The notes beneath the pieces are model-generated. The model worked only from the letters and a program-made list of their open reading frames with translations. It had not been told where the DNA came from and ran no database searches. The translations under genes and the position numbers were made by a program. A stretch of DNA of 64,000 bases from an uncultured Muribaculaceae bacterium (GTDB taxonomy: Bacteria; Bacteroidota; Bacteroidia; Bacteroidales; Muribaculaceae). The stretch lies in contig CAJUOC010000008.1 of NCBI GenBank assembly GCA_910587925.1, positions 1 to 64,000 on the forward strand. The letters are read 5' to 3'. This document shows, in pieces, positions 42,190-51,027 of this stretch; positions within the stretch are counted from its first letter, which is position 1; each line of letters starts with the position of its first letter.

Positions 42190-43842
42190 TTAGTTATTAG
42201 AGTTTTGATTTGCTTTTGACAGGGCGATGTCGTAGGCATCGCGGTAGTAGTCGATAAAGTGGGCCCAGTCGGCGCGGGCGGCAGTCTGGCGGGCGGCCTC
42301 GGCATATGCGTCGCGGGTGTCGGGGTCGGCGGCGGCCAGGGCGGTGAGCTCGCCGGCGATGGCGCCGGCCACGGCGTCGTAGTTGGAGTCGCCGCGCTCT
42401 ATCACACACACGCCGCAGTCGGCCACCGAGCTCTCGGCGGTCGAGCATACCCAGCGGCCAAATCCCGACAGGGACGTGGTGATGGTGGGCACTCCGAAGG
42501 CCACGCTCTCCAGCGGGGTGTATCCCCACGGCTCATAGTAGGAGGGAAATGCGGTGGCATCCATGCCCGGGAGCAGGCTGTAGTAGGGGAGATTGAGCAC
42601 ACCGTCGGCGCCGTTGAGGTAGCAGGGCACGTATATCACCGACAGCGGGCCGCGCTGCTCGGCCGATGCCCAGCCGAGCTGATGTATGCGGCTATTGATG
42701 GGGTCGGAGTCGTAGTTGTGCAGGGCGTGGGTCACGACGGGGTCGGGCAGGCGGCAGGTGTCGCCCTCGTCGACCGCACGCACCAGGTCGGGACGCGCGT
42801 CGCCGGCCCAAGCGGGCACCATCACAAACGCCACCGTGGGGCGCGTGATGCCGGCCTCGTCGATGCGGGCCAGCGAGTCCAGAAATACGTCGATGCCTTT
42901 GTTGCGGTACTCGCAGCGGCCCGAGGTGGCCACGATGAATGTGTCGTCGGGCAGGTCGCGGCCGGTGAGGGCGCGGGCCACGCGCAGCATGGCAGCGCGG
43001 GCGGCGCGGCGGGCGGCGGCGCGGCGGCTCTTGGCGGGCACAAATCCCGGCTCGAAGCCGTTGGGTGTCACCACATCGGGCCGGCGGCCGAGCAGCTGCG
43101 CACACTCGTCGGCAGTCACGTCGCTCACCGTGGTAAACGCGTCGGCGGCGTGGGCGGCAGCCTTCTCGAGCGAGTGCTTCGACTGCATGTTGAGCTCGGC
43201 GGCCATCTGGTCGCCGTCGTAAGCGCGGAGATAGTCGTAGAGGGGCTTGCCGTTGCCGCAGATGCTGCGGCCGATGCTGGTGGCGTGGGTGGTAAATACC
43301 GTGGCCACGCCCGGGCAGCGGAGCTTGGTCTCGAGCAGGCCCATGCCGGTGGTCCACTCGTCGAAGTGGGCCACCACGCGGTGGCAGTCGGCCTCATGGA
43401 AGCGCACGATGCTCTCGATGACAGCGGCGGCGGCGCGGCCAAAGGCGCAGCCCTCGTCGTAGTCGCCGTATGCGTGGAGCGAGTCTACGCCGAAGTGTTG
43501 CCACATGCGGCCGTAAGCCTCGTCTTTAGTAGCGTACATGCCGTCAAACTTTACCAGGATGGCGATGGGACGCCCGGGTATCTCCCAGCGGCCCACGCGC
43601 ACGTCGACACCATCGGGCAGGGCGGCGTCGAGGCGCCACTTCTTCATGATGGTGCGGCTCTCGGTGAAGTCGGGCGCGGGATGCTCCTCGCTCCACACGT
43701 CGGGGCCGATGAAGATTACTTTGTCCTTGTATAGCTTCTGCAGGCTTTTGGCTTTGGTGGATAGCACTGTGTATATGCCACCGATTTTGTTGCAAACCTC
43801 CCAGCTCGTTTCAAAGAGAAGGTCGATTGGAGTATGTTCCAT
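42190..43842 (-). CDS. Glycogen synthase, GT3 (eukaryotic-type)
   Basis: 550 residues. The start MEHTPIDLLFETSWEVCNKIGGIYTVLSTKA matches the nucleotide-sugar binding loop of GT3 glycogen synthases of fungi and animals, not bacterial GT5 GlgA. Later motifs include FTTHATSIGRS, VVTPNGFEP and the C-terminal PSYYEPWGYTPLES with the two catalytic Glu positions. It elongates glycogen from UDP-glucose or a similar donor. A full consensus promoter lies 26 bases upstream, and the phosphorylase gene follows. Confidence 0.92.
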   Translation of the reverse strand: MEHTPIDLLFETSWEVCNKIGGIYTVLSTKAKSLQKLYKDKVIFIGPDVWSEEHPAPDFTESRTIMKKWRLDAALPDGVDVRVGRWEIPGRPIAILVKFDGMYATKDEAYGRMWQHFGVDSLHAYGDYDEGCAFGRAAAAVIESIVRFHEADCHRVVAHFDEWTTGMGLLETKLRCPGVATVFTTHATSIGRSICGNGKPLYDYLRAYDGDQMAAELNMQSKHSLEKAAAHAADAFTTVSDVTADECAQLLGRRPDVVTPNGFEPGFVPAKSRRAAARRAARAAMLRVARALTGRDLPDDTFIVATSGRCEYRNKGIDVFLDSLARIDEAGITRPTVAFVMVPAWAGDARPDLVRAVDEGDTCRLPDPVVTHALHNYDSDPINSRIHQLGWASAEQRGPLSVIYVPCYLNGADGVLNLPYYSLLPGMDATAFPSYYEPWGYTPLESVAFGVPTITTSLSGFGRWVCSTAESSVADCGVCVIERGDSNYDAVAGAIAGELTALAAADPDTRDAYAEAARQTAARADWAHFIDYYRDAYDIALSKANQNSNN

Positions 43843-43867
43843 GAAGTATGAGAATGCTTTCAGGCCG

Positions 43868-43899
43868 CAAAGATACTCAAAAATCGCCTAATTACCAAA
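43868..43899 (-). promoter_or_regulatory. Promoter of the glycogen operon
   Basis: TATCTTTG (complement of 43868-43875) is preceded after exactly 20 bases by TTTG (complement of 43896-43899). Confidence 0.8.
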
Positions 43900-43913
43900 T
43901 ATGGCGATAAAAT

Positions 43914-43943
43914 GGAGCCCGGGCTTTCGCAAGTCCGGGCTCC
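43914..43943 (-). terminator. Terminator of the LRR gene
   Basis: A 9-bp GC-rich stem (43914-43922 with 43935-43943) is followed on the minus strand by ATTTTATC, 71 bases past the LRR stop codon. Confidence 0.65.
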
Positions 43944-44013
43944 TGTCTTGTACAATTTTGTGATTCGCAGAAGGGGCGTCGTTCAGATTTACTCGGCCCC
44001 GTTTATTTTCAGG

Positions 44014-46485
44014 CTACTTGACCAGCTGCTTGCGGCCGTTTACGATATAGAGGCCGGCAGGCAGAGTGTCGATGAGAGTGCGGTCGGCAGTGTCGAGGCG
44101 CTTGATGCCGAGCATGTCGTATACCACATAGCGGTCGGCGCCGTCGGTGGCTACGTCCTCGATGCCGGTGAGCACCTTCTGGCTGAATTCTTTCCAGCCG
44201 GTGGCTTCCTTGTACAGCTCCTCCGACTCGGTCGGCACGATGAGGTAGGAGTTGTTGTAGGCGAGTCGGTCGAAGCCGTTATCAGCCATTGTGGGCGGTG
44301 TGGTGTAGTTGCAGGCCACGTAGTGGGGCTGGCTGTTGGCAAACGCTCCGCTGCCGATAGAGAGAGGGGTCACCTCGGCCTGGGGGGCGGGCTGGTTGTC
44401 GCTGTCGTTGTCGCTGCTGAATACATAGTCGCCATTGATGATGATTTCATACAGGCTGTTGAGGTATGAGAAACCGTAGTCGCCGATGGAAGTGACTGAG
44501 TTGGGGATTACCAGCGAGGTGATGCCGCTTTTGTCTTTGTCGCCGGCGCTGAATGCGCTCTCTCCGATAGTAAGCAGGCCTTGGGGCAGGGTAAGCTCGG
44601 TGAGGCTGTGGCCCTGGAATGCGTTTTTGTCGATAGCGGTGACGCCGGCGGGGAGTGTCAGGGTTGCGAGAGGGTTCTTTGCAAACGATGATTCGGCAAT
44701 TTTGGTGATTTTCTCGGGAATCACGACATCGGTGAGCGCGCAGTTTGCAAATGCATATGTGCCGATAGATGTGAGGGCGGCGCAGCCGGTGAAATCGATG
44801 CTGCTGAGACCGGAGCAATTATAGAATGCCTGATTGCCGATAGAGGTGAGGCCGGTGCAGCCGGTGAATGTCGCGCTGCTGAGAGCGGAGCATCCCGAGA
44901 AGGCTTGGGAGCCGATTGACTCGAAATATGTCTGGTCTGTGAAGTCGACACTTTGGAGTTTCGAGCAATTAATAAACGCATTACCGTCAATTTGCATGAG
45001 ATATTTAGACTTGGATAAGTCTACTTTCTCAAGAGATTTGCAGTTTTGGAATGCTCCGCCGCCAATCTGAGTGAGGTTGGCCGGCATCTCGATTTCGCTG
45101 AATCCGCACCCTGCAAATGCGCTTTGTCCGAAAGATGTTATTCCATCGGGGATGGTCACCGTTTCAAGGGCGGTGCAGTACGCAAATGCGTTGCGCAGCA
45201 TGTTGTAGTACCCGGTGTTGTCGGGAAGTACGAGGGTCTTAAGGGTCGTATTGGGGATGGTGGCTGTTGCGTTTACGATGCCTTGACCATCCTGGCCAAG
45301 AGTGGTGATGCTGTTGGGAAGGATGAGGGCAGGCATCTTTGCGCCCGCGAAGGCGCTGTGCTCAATCGTCGTCAATTTGCTTCCCTCCATAGCAAAGGTT
45401 ACACCCTCGCTCAGGTCAGAGCCATTGAAAGCATTATAATTTATCCTTGTTACAGAGGCGGGAATTGCTATGGACTTCAGAGCAGTCGTGCCTGCAAATG
45501 CGTTGCCTCCTATTGTGCTTACCTTGCTGCCAAGCACGATTGACTCGAGAGCTGTGCAGTTCTGGAGAGCGTTGGCACCGATACTGGTGACAGTCTCCGG
45601 CAGGTCGATAGTTTTAAGACTGGTACAGCCGGTAAAGGCGCTCGAGCCGATGCTCGTCGTCTTTGAGCCTAACTTGACGTCGGTGAGCGCGGTGCAGCCG
45701 TTGAAGGCACTCCCGGGAATCGATGTGAGCCCGTCGGGCAGCTGAATTGTTGTCAGATACTTGTTGCCTTTAAGAAAGTTGGTCTGCATCGAATCGAGTT
45801 TCGAGCCTTCCTCAAAAATTATCTCACTGATTGGTGTATTAAGGAATGGATTGGCTGATGCAAAGCTGACTACAGAGGCGGGTACGGTTAATGATGTGAG
45901 CTTGGGGTTGTTTTGGAAGAGTCCGAGGCGCATAATACCCTGTCCTTTGAATGTAATTTTCGTGAGATTGGGGCAGTTTGAGGCTCCGATTAAGGGAGAG
46001 CTTGTCGCTGTCGAGTTTTTGACATTGGCCGGGATTACAAGCTCGGTGATGGCTGTGCCATTGGCAAAGTAGTTGCCCAGGGAAGTTACACTCTCGGGGA
46101 TGTCTAAGGAAGCCAGTGAGGTGCAGTTCTGAAATGCGGATGTCCCGATTGTGGTGAGGGTCGACGGGAGTACAATCTCCGTGAGAGTTTTGTTGCCGTT
46201 AAAGAAGTTGTTGGGGATGGCGGTGAATCCCTCTGCGACGGTGAGCTTGGTAATGGCGGCTGAAGCATTGCTGATGCTGATGGTCGTCACGGTGTATGTG
46301 ACATCGTCAACAGTAAAGGTGCGGGGGATGGTTACATCAGCAGGGACGTCGGCGGAGAATGATGCTGCCGTAGCAGTCGCGCCGTCGGTGCTTGTGTAGT
46401 TGATGCCACCATAGGTAATGGTGTCGGCGTATGCGGCGACGGCGACCGCGCAGGCCAGCGTGAAGGTGAGTAAGGATTTTTTCAT
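44014..46485 (-). CDS. BspA-like leucine-rich repeat surface protein
   Basis: 823 residues with a signal peptide (MKKSLLTFTLACAVAVAAYA). About 25 repeats of the LRR_5/BspA (Treponema pallidum) type follow, each with a core such as LTSIGNQAFYNCSGLSSIDF. After the repeats is a short region and a C-terminal 60 residues (YVVYDMLGIKRLDT, then LPAGLYIVNG) that looks like a type IX secretion sorting signal. Such proteins mediate adhesion to host or other bacteria. The gene has its own promoter and terminator. Confidence 0.92.
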   Translation of the reverse strand: MKKSLLTFTLACAVAVAAYADTITYGGINYTSTDGATATAASFSADVPADVTIPRTFTVDDVTYTVTTISISNASAAITKLTVAEGFTAIPNNFFNGNKTLTEIVLPSTLTTIGTSAFQNCTSLASLDIPESVTSLGNYFANGTAITELVIPANVKNSTATSSPLIGASNCPNLTKITFKGQGIMRLGLFQNNPKLTSLTVPASVVSFASANPFLNTPISEIIFEEGSKLDSMQTNFLKGNKYLTTIQLPDGLTSIPGSAFNGCTALTDVKLGSKTTSIGSSAFTGCTSLKTIDLPETVTSIGANALQNCTALESIVLGSKVSTIGGNAFAGTTALKSIAIPASVTRINYNAFNGSDLSEGVTFAMEGSKLTTIEHSAFAGAKMPALILPNSITTLGQDGQGIVNATATIPNTTLKTLVLPDNTGYYNMLRNAFAYCTALETVTIPDGITSFGQSAFAGCGFSEIEMPANLTQIGGGAFQNCKSLEKVDLSKSKYLMQIDGNAFINCSKLQSVDFTDQTYFESIGSQAFSGCSALSSATFTGCTGLTSIGNQAFYNCSGLSSIDFTGCAALTSIGTYAFANCALTDVVIPEKITKIAESSFAKNPLATLTLPAGVTAIDKNAFQGHSLTELTLPQGLLTIGESAFSAGDKDKSGITSLVIPNSVTSIGDYGFSYLNSLYEIIINGDYVFSSDNDSDNQPAPQAEVTPLSIGSGAFANSQPHYVACNYTTPPTMADNGFDRLAYNNSYLIVPTESEELYKEATGWKEFSQKVLTGIEDVATDGADRYVVYDMLGIKRLDTADRTLIDTLPAGLYIVNGRKQLVK

Positions 46486-46565
46486 AAAATGGTTTATGTG
46501 TAAACTCAGATAGTTGTATTATTGCACATTACGCAAGGAAATCTGCAAGTCTTACTGCGATTGCG

Positions 46566-46596
46566 CAAAGATAAGGAGAAAAATTACCCCCCCAAC
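46566..46596 (-). promoter_or_regulatory. Promoter of the LRR gene
   Basis: TATCTTTG (complement of 46566-46573) is preceded after 19 bases by TTG (complement of 46593-46595). The start codon is about 80 bases downstream. Confidence 0.65.
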
Positions 46597-46639
46597 TTTT
46601 TAACGCCGGTTAACATTATTTAGCTCAAATTTGCTCAAC

Positions 46640-47160
46640 TTCTCCCGATATGCGCCCGTCAGGTGTGCGCCGACGCCCCCACTCGCATGTGCCCTTGAGA
46701 GTGTTGCAGAGGACTGTCGGCCGCAGAAGCGTGGAGCGCGGACCCTTAATAAAGCGCAGCGCAATAAGGGTCAGGTCTAACGACCTTCCACTTAAAGGGA
46801 CGGGCGGCCTGCACGGGGTTGCGCTGCGCTTCACCCCGTGTTACTCATAAAGGTCAGCGCTCCGCGCTTCTTATTAGTCCGCGCAGGTTTGTAACCTGCG
46901 CGATGCCAAGCTATTCCACCTCGATGTTTTGACTTTGTAAGTCAAAACATCGCCGAGCCGCGGACTAAGGGGGCAAGGACTAATATCTCAATAGCGTACT
47001 GCGGCATCCCCTTGGGATGCTCGTGCGGGTGCATCCATCAACCGACGGATAAATCCGTCGGCTAACATCAAGTGAGAGCCGCCTTGCGGCTCTGCGTCTT
47101 CGACATCAACAAGGCTGCGCCTATCTCGCCCGACACTCTCACTTGCATTGTCGGTAAGGG
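46640..47160. repeat. Hairpin-rich intergenic repeat region
   Basis: No coding frame here is credible. The stretch holds a series of separate perfect hairpins: 46812-46840 (CACGGGG arms), 46881-46902 (GCGCAGG arms around TTTGTAA), 46924-46950 (ATGTTTTGAC arms around TTTGTAA), about 47041-47060 (CCGACGGA arms), and the GAGCCGC arms near 47075-47095. A further 10-bp inverted pair (CAAGTGAGAG and CTCTCACTTG) spans about 47069-47155. The TTTGTAA hairpins recur near 57.7-58.1 kb. Confidence 0.7.
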
Positions 47161-47242
47161 GAATACACGGGCATAGTCGCTTTGTCGCTCGCATGGGCCG
47201 GCTGACTGCCGAGGGTCTTGCGGCACGCCCCCCCGGCGGCGG

Positions 47243-48643
47243 TCATTGCGGCGACGGGCGGTCGGGGCGGCGGGCGATGATGATGACGGGGCGGTAGGTG
47301 AGGGGGTAGCGGCCCGAGGGGTCGGCGGGCAGGTGGCGCAGGACGCGGCGGGCGGAGCCGCCGAGGGAGTTGACGCCGGTGGCGCTGAGGTGGCGCAGGG
47401 CTGCGGCGGGGCTGTCGAAGGTGATGGTGCGGGTGCCGGCGGTGCAGCGCAGCAGCTCCAGCCCGCGCGGCAGCATGGCGGCCCAGCCGTCGGGGTCGGG
47501 CAGGTTGAGGCCGCGGCCGGTGATGGCGCTTATCTCGGCGAGGTTGCCGGCGGCAAAGGTGCTCACGGCGAGCAGGCCGCCGGGGCGCAGGGCGCGGGCG
47601 CAGTGGCCGAGGAAGCGTGCGGGGCTGTTGAACCACTGTATGGTCGACGCCGACAGTATGGCGTCGAGACAGGCGGCGGGCAGCTCGGCGGCGGCAAGCT
47701 CGGCGTCGCAGCGCTGGAAGCGGGCGGGGGCGTCGACTCCGGCGGGGGCGTCGGCGGCGATGTCCCACATGGTGAGGCGGGCGCGGGGCATGGCGGCGCG
47801 CAGCCGACGGGAGAGCATACCGCTTCCGCTGCCTACCTCGAGTACATCGGCGTCGTCGCCGGGGAGATACGGCGCGGCGTCGGCGAGCAGCTCGCCGACG
47901 ATGGCGGCCTGCACCGTGCCGGCCGATTCGTAGGTGGGGGCGGCGCCGGCAAAGCGTGCGCTCATGGTGGATTTGTCGACAAACTCGCGGCGCAGTATGT
48001 CGGCGAGGTCGACGGCGTGGCCGCAGCCCTCGAGCACGACGGTCTCGACTCCGGCCCGGCGCCAGGCGCGGGCTTGCGCCTCGGGCGGGAAGATGGCGTC
48101 GGCGCTGCCGATGTATGCGCGGTCGTAGCGTGCGCCGGGGGCGCCGGTGGCTGCGGCGCCCCCGGCGGTGGCCGCGTCGATGGCGCGGAGCTCGTCGCGC
48201 AGGCCGGGGATGTCGCGGCGGGGAGCGACGGCGGCAAAGGCCGAGTGGGCCTCGCGGGTGGCAAACATGCGGCGGTAGAATTTTGCGAGCCGGCGCTCGT
48301 CGAGCCCCGCCAGTGTGCCGTCGAAGATGGCGCGGGGGATGCCGCAGGTGTCGCTCACGGGGGTGAGTGTGCCGCCGACGGCGACGCGGCGGGTGATGCG
48401 CCCGGCCAGCGGGCCGGTGGTGAGGGCGGCGGCGGCCACGCCCATCGACCATGCGGCGATGCCTATCTCGGCATACCCGTCGGCCCAACTCCAGTCGATG
48501 GCCGGGCTGCGGTAATCCCACACCAGGGCGATGTCGTATCCCTCGCGGGCGAGGGAGCCGAGCGGGCGGTCGTCCATGCCCCAGCCGGCAAAGACTATGA
48601 TGAGGCGGCGCGAGCCGGTGGATGATATCAGTCGGTGGAGCAT
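47243..48643 (-). CDS. BioG-BioC fusion (pimeloyl-ACP methyl esterase / malonyl-ACP methyltransferase)
   Basis: 466 residues from the ATG at 48643, overlapping bioF by 16 bases. Residues 1-about 225 are a BioG/DUF452-type hydrolase (FAGWGMDDRP, nucleophile Ser in IAAWSMGVAAA, His in EGCGHAVD). Residues about 230-466 are a class I methyltransferase of BioC type (VLEVGSGSGMLSRRL, then SASTIQWFNSP). BioC methylates malonyl-ACP to start pimelate synthesis and BioG removes the methyl group at the end, so the fusion joins the first and last steps. The longer upstream frame is a shadow. Confidence 0.92.
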   Translation of the reverse strand: MLHRLISSTGSRRLIIVFAGWGMDDRPLGSLAREGYDIALVWDYRSPAIDWSWADGYAEIGIAAWSMGVAAAALTTGPLAGRITRRVAVGGTLTPVSDTCGIPRAIFDGTLAGLDERRLAKFYRRMFATREAHSAFAAVAPRRDIPGLRDELRAIDAATAGGAAATGAPGARYDRAYIGSADAIFPPEAQARAWRRAGVETVVLEGCGHAVDLADILRREFVDKSTMSARFAGAAPTYESAGTVQAAIVGELLADAAPYLPGDDADVLEVGSGSGMLSRRLRAAMPRARLTMWDIAADAPAGVDAPARFQRCDAELAAAELPAACLDAILSASTIQWFNSPARFLGHCARALRPGGLLAVSTFAAGNLAEISAITGRGLNLPDPDGWAAMLPRGLELLRCTAGTRTITFDSPAAALRHLSATGVNSLGGSARRVLRHLPADPSGRYPLTYRPVIIIARRPDRPSPQ

Positions 48644-49737
48644 AGGGGCATGCGGCGTATGCAGTCGATGGTGAGCGAGGCTGAGAGGCTGAAGCGGAGG
48701 CGCTCGGTGCCGGGCGGCACAGTGGGGGTGCGTATGGGCAGCACTTTGTATCCGGCCTCGAGCAGGCGCTCCGACAGCTCGACGGCGCGGCGGGCGTCGC
48801 CGGTGATGAGGGGGCGTATGTGCGATGGCTCGCCTCCGGGTATCCTGGCGGCCAGCTCGCGGGCCAGGGCGGCGAGGCGGGCGCGGCGGTCGTCGGCCTC
48901 GAGCGAGGCGCGCCAGGTGAGCGCGCTCCAGTCGGCCACGGCCGGGGGCAGGGCGGTGGAGAATATGAGCGGGCGGGCGCGGTTGACCATGAAGCTGCGC
49001 ATCTGCGGGCCGACGATGGCGTAGGCTCCCGCCGAGGCCAGAGCCTTGCCCAGCGTGCCGACGAGTATGTCGACGTCGGGCAGCACGCCGGCCTCGGCAG
49101 CCAGGCCGAGGCCCGAGGGCCCGAGGGCGCCGACGGCGTGGGCCTCGTCGATGTAGAGCCGCGCGCGGGGGGTGCGGCGGCGTATGTCGGCGAGGCGGGC
49201 GAGGTCGGCGCGGTCGCCGTCCATGCTGTATACGCTCTCGGCGATGATGAGTATGTCGGAGTATCGCGAGGCTTTGCTTTGGAGGATGCGCTCGAGATGG
49301 TCGTAGTCGGCGTGGCGGAAGCGCTCGAAGTCGGCGCCGCCCAGGCGTATGCCGTCGATGATGCTGGCGTGCACGAGGCGGTCGGCCACGATGAGGGTGG
49401 AGCGGTCGGAGAGGGCGCTTACCAGGCCGACGTTGGCATGGTATCCGCTGTTGAAGAGCAGCGCGCGGCGACCGCCGCCGTAGCTCTCGGCCAGGAGACG
49501 CTCCAGCGCGGCAAAGGAGCTTTGACGCCCGGCCAGCAGGCGCGATGCCGAGGCGGTCATCAGCAGCGAGGAGGCGGGATGGTCGGCCAGGAAGCGCTCG
49601 CGCAGGGCGATGTCGTCGGCCAGGCCGAGATAGTCGTTGCCCGACAGGTCGACGATGCCGGCGGGCGAGTCGGCCTCGGGGATAGAGCGCAGGTTGCCGG
49701 CCGAGGCTATGTCGGTGAGTGTACGGTCGATATTCAT
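48628..49737 (-). CDS. bioF: 8-amino-7-oxononanoate synthase
   Basis: 369 residues from the ATG at 49737, which overlaps the bioA stop codon as ATGA. This is a PLP enzyme of the alpha-oxoamine synthase family that condenses pimeloyl-ACP with alanine. Visible motifs are LSGNDYLGL, LFNSGYHANVGL, the YIDEAHAVGALGPSGLG segment, and the PLP lysine in VGTLGKALASAG. It is slightly shorter than E. coli BioF. Confidence 0.95.
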   Translation of the reverse strand: MNIDRTLTDIASAGNLRSIPEADSPAGIVDLSGNDYLGLADDIALRERFLADHPASSLLMTASASRLLAGRQSSFAALERLLAESYGGGRRALLFNSGYHANVGLVSALSDRSTLIVADRLVHASIIDGIRLGGADFERFRHADYDHLERILQSKASRYSDILIIAESVYSMDGDRADLARLADIRRRTPRARLYIDEAHAVGALGPSGLGLAAEAGVLPDVDILVGTLGKALASAGAYAIVGPQMRSFMVNRARPLIFSTALPPAVADWSALTWRASLEADDRRARLAALARELAARIPGGEPSHIRPLITGDARRAVELSERLLEAGYKVLPIRTPTVPPGTERLRFSLSASLTIDCIRRMPLCSTD

Positions 49738-51020
49738 AGGTCGCACACCAGCTCGACCAGCGCATGGCACAGGTAGTCGAGCTGCTCGTCGGTGATGATG
49801 TACGGTGGCATGATATATACGTTGCGGCCAAAGGGGCGTATCCACACACCGGCGTCGACGCAGCGGCGCTGAAACTCGCCCACATCGACCGGGCGGCGCA
49901 TCTCCACCACTCCGATGGTGCCCAGCACGCGCACGTCGGCCACAGCGTCGAGGCCGCGGGCCGGCTCCAGGCCGGCGCGTATGCGGCTCTCCAGCCGTGC
50001 GATGCAGGCGGCCATATCCTGCCCGGCGAGCAGGCGCAGCGACTCGCAGGCGATGGCGCAGGCCAGAGGGTTGGCCATGAAGGTGGGGCCGTGCATCATC
50101 ACGCCCGCCTCGCCGCGCGAGATGGTGTCGGCTACGTCGCGGGTGGTGAGCACGGCGCTCATGGTGAGGTAGCCGCCCGTGAGGCCCTTGCCCACACACA
50201 TGATGTCGGGCTCGACGCCGGCCCACTCCCAGGCAAAGCGGCGCCCGGTGCGCCAGAAGCCCGTGGCGATCTCGTCGAATATGAGCAGTACGCCGTAGCG
50301 GTCGCAGAGCGCGCGCAAGCGGCGCAGATACTCGGGGTGGTACATCCACATGCCGCCGGCGCCCTGTACTATCGGCTCCAGGATGAAGGCGGCCAGCTCG
50401 GGGGCGTGCGCCTCGAAAAGGCGCTCGACCGGCTCGATGTCGGCGGGGTCGAAGGCGGCCGCGTCGAAGCGCGACCGCGGCTGCGGCACGAAGTATCGCA
50501 CCGGCAGCGCCGGGCCGAAGGCGCCGTGCATACCCGTCACCGGGTCGCAGACGCTCATGGCATTCCAGGTGTCGCCGTGGTAGCCCGAGCGGATGGTGGC
50601 AAAGTTGGAGCGGCTGTGGTCGCCCGAGGCGGCGATGGCGGCCTGCACGGCCATCTTCATGGCCACCTCGACAGCCACCGAGCCCGAGTCGGCATAGAAG
50701 ATATTGTGCATCGACGGGGGCGCCATCTCCAGCAGCAGCTTGCCCAGGGCAATGGCCGGCTCATGGGTGAGACCGCCAAACATCACGTGGCTCATGCGGC
50801 CGAGCTGGTCGGTGGCGGCGGCGTTGAGCCGCGGATGATTGTAGCCGTGGATGGTGCACCACCACGACGACATGCCGTCGATAAGACGGCGGCCGTCGGC
50901 AAGGGTGAGCACACAGCCATCGGCCCGCTCGACCTTGTATGTCGGGAGCGGGTCGATGGTCGATGTGTACGGATGCCACAGGTGCTCGCGGTCCCAGCTG
51001 TCGTGTACCTCGCAAGCCAT
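49734..51020 (-). CDS. bioA: Adenosylmethionine-8-amino-7-oxononanoate aminotransferase
   Basis: 428 residues from the ATG at 51020. A class III PLP aminotransferase that converts KAPA to DAPA with S-adenosylmethionine as the amino donor. Visible are LWHPYTSTID at the start, DGMSSWWCTIHGYNHP, the YADSGSVAVEVAMKMA segment, LIFDEIATGFWRTG and the PLP lysine in CVGKGLTGGYLTMS. bioD and bioB are not in this window. It lies 7 bases after serS. Confidence 0.97.
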   Translation of the reverse strand: MACEVHDSWDREHLWHPYTSTIDPLPTYKVERADGCVLTLADGRRLIDGMSSWWCTIHGYNHPRLNAAATDQLGRMSHVMFGGLTHEPAIALGKLLLEMAPPSMHNIFYADSGSVAVEVAMKMAVQAAIAASGDHSRSNFATIRSGYHGDTWNAMSVCDPVTGMHGAFGPALPVRYFVPQPRSRFDAAAFDPADIEPVERLFEAHAPELAAFILEPIVQGAGGMWMYHPEYLRRLRALCDRYGVLLIFDEIATGFWRTGRRFAWEWAGVEPDIMCVGKGLTGGYLTMSAVLTTRDVADTISRGEAGVMMHGPTFMANPLACAIACESLRLLAGQDMAACIARLESRIRAGLEPARGLDAVADVRVLGTIGVVEMRRPVDVGEFQRRCVDAGVWIRPFGRNVYIMPPYIITDEQLDYLCHALVELVCDL

Positions 51021-51027
51021 GGGGCGG

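Noticed and set aside
46988..47194. 68-codon minus-strand frame
   Set aside because: It covers several hairpins of a repeat region and has no homologue I recognise.
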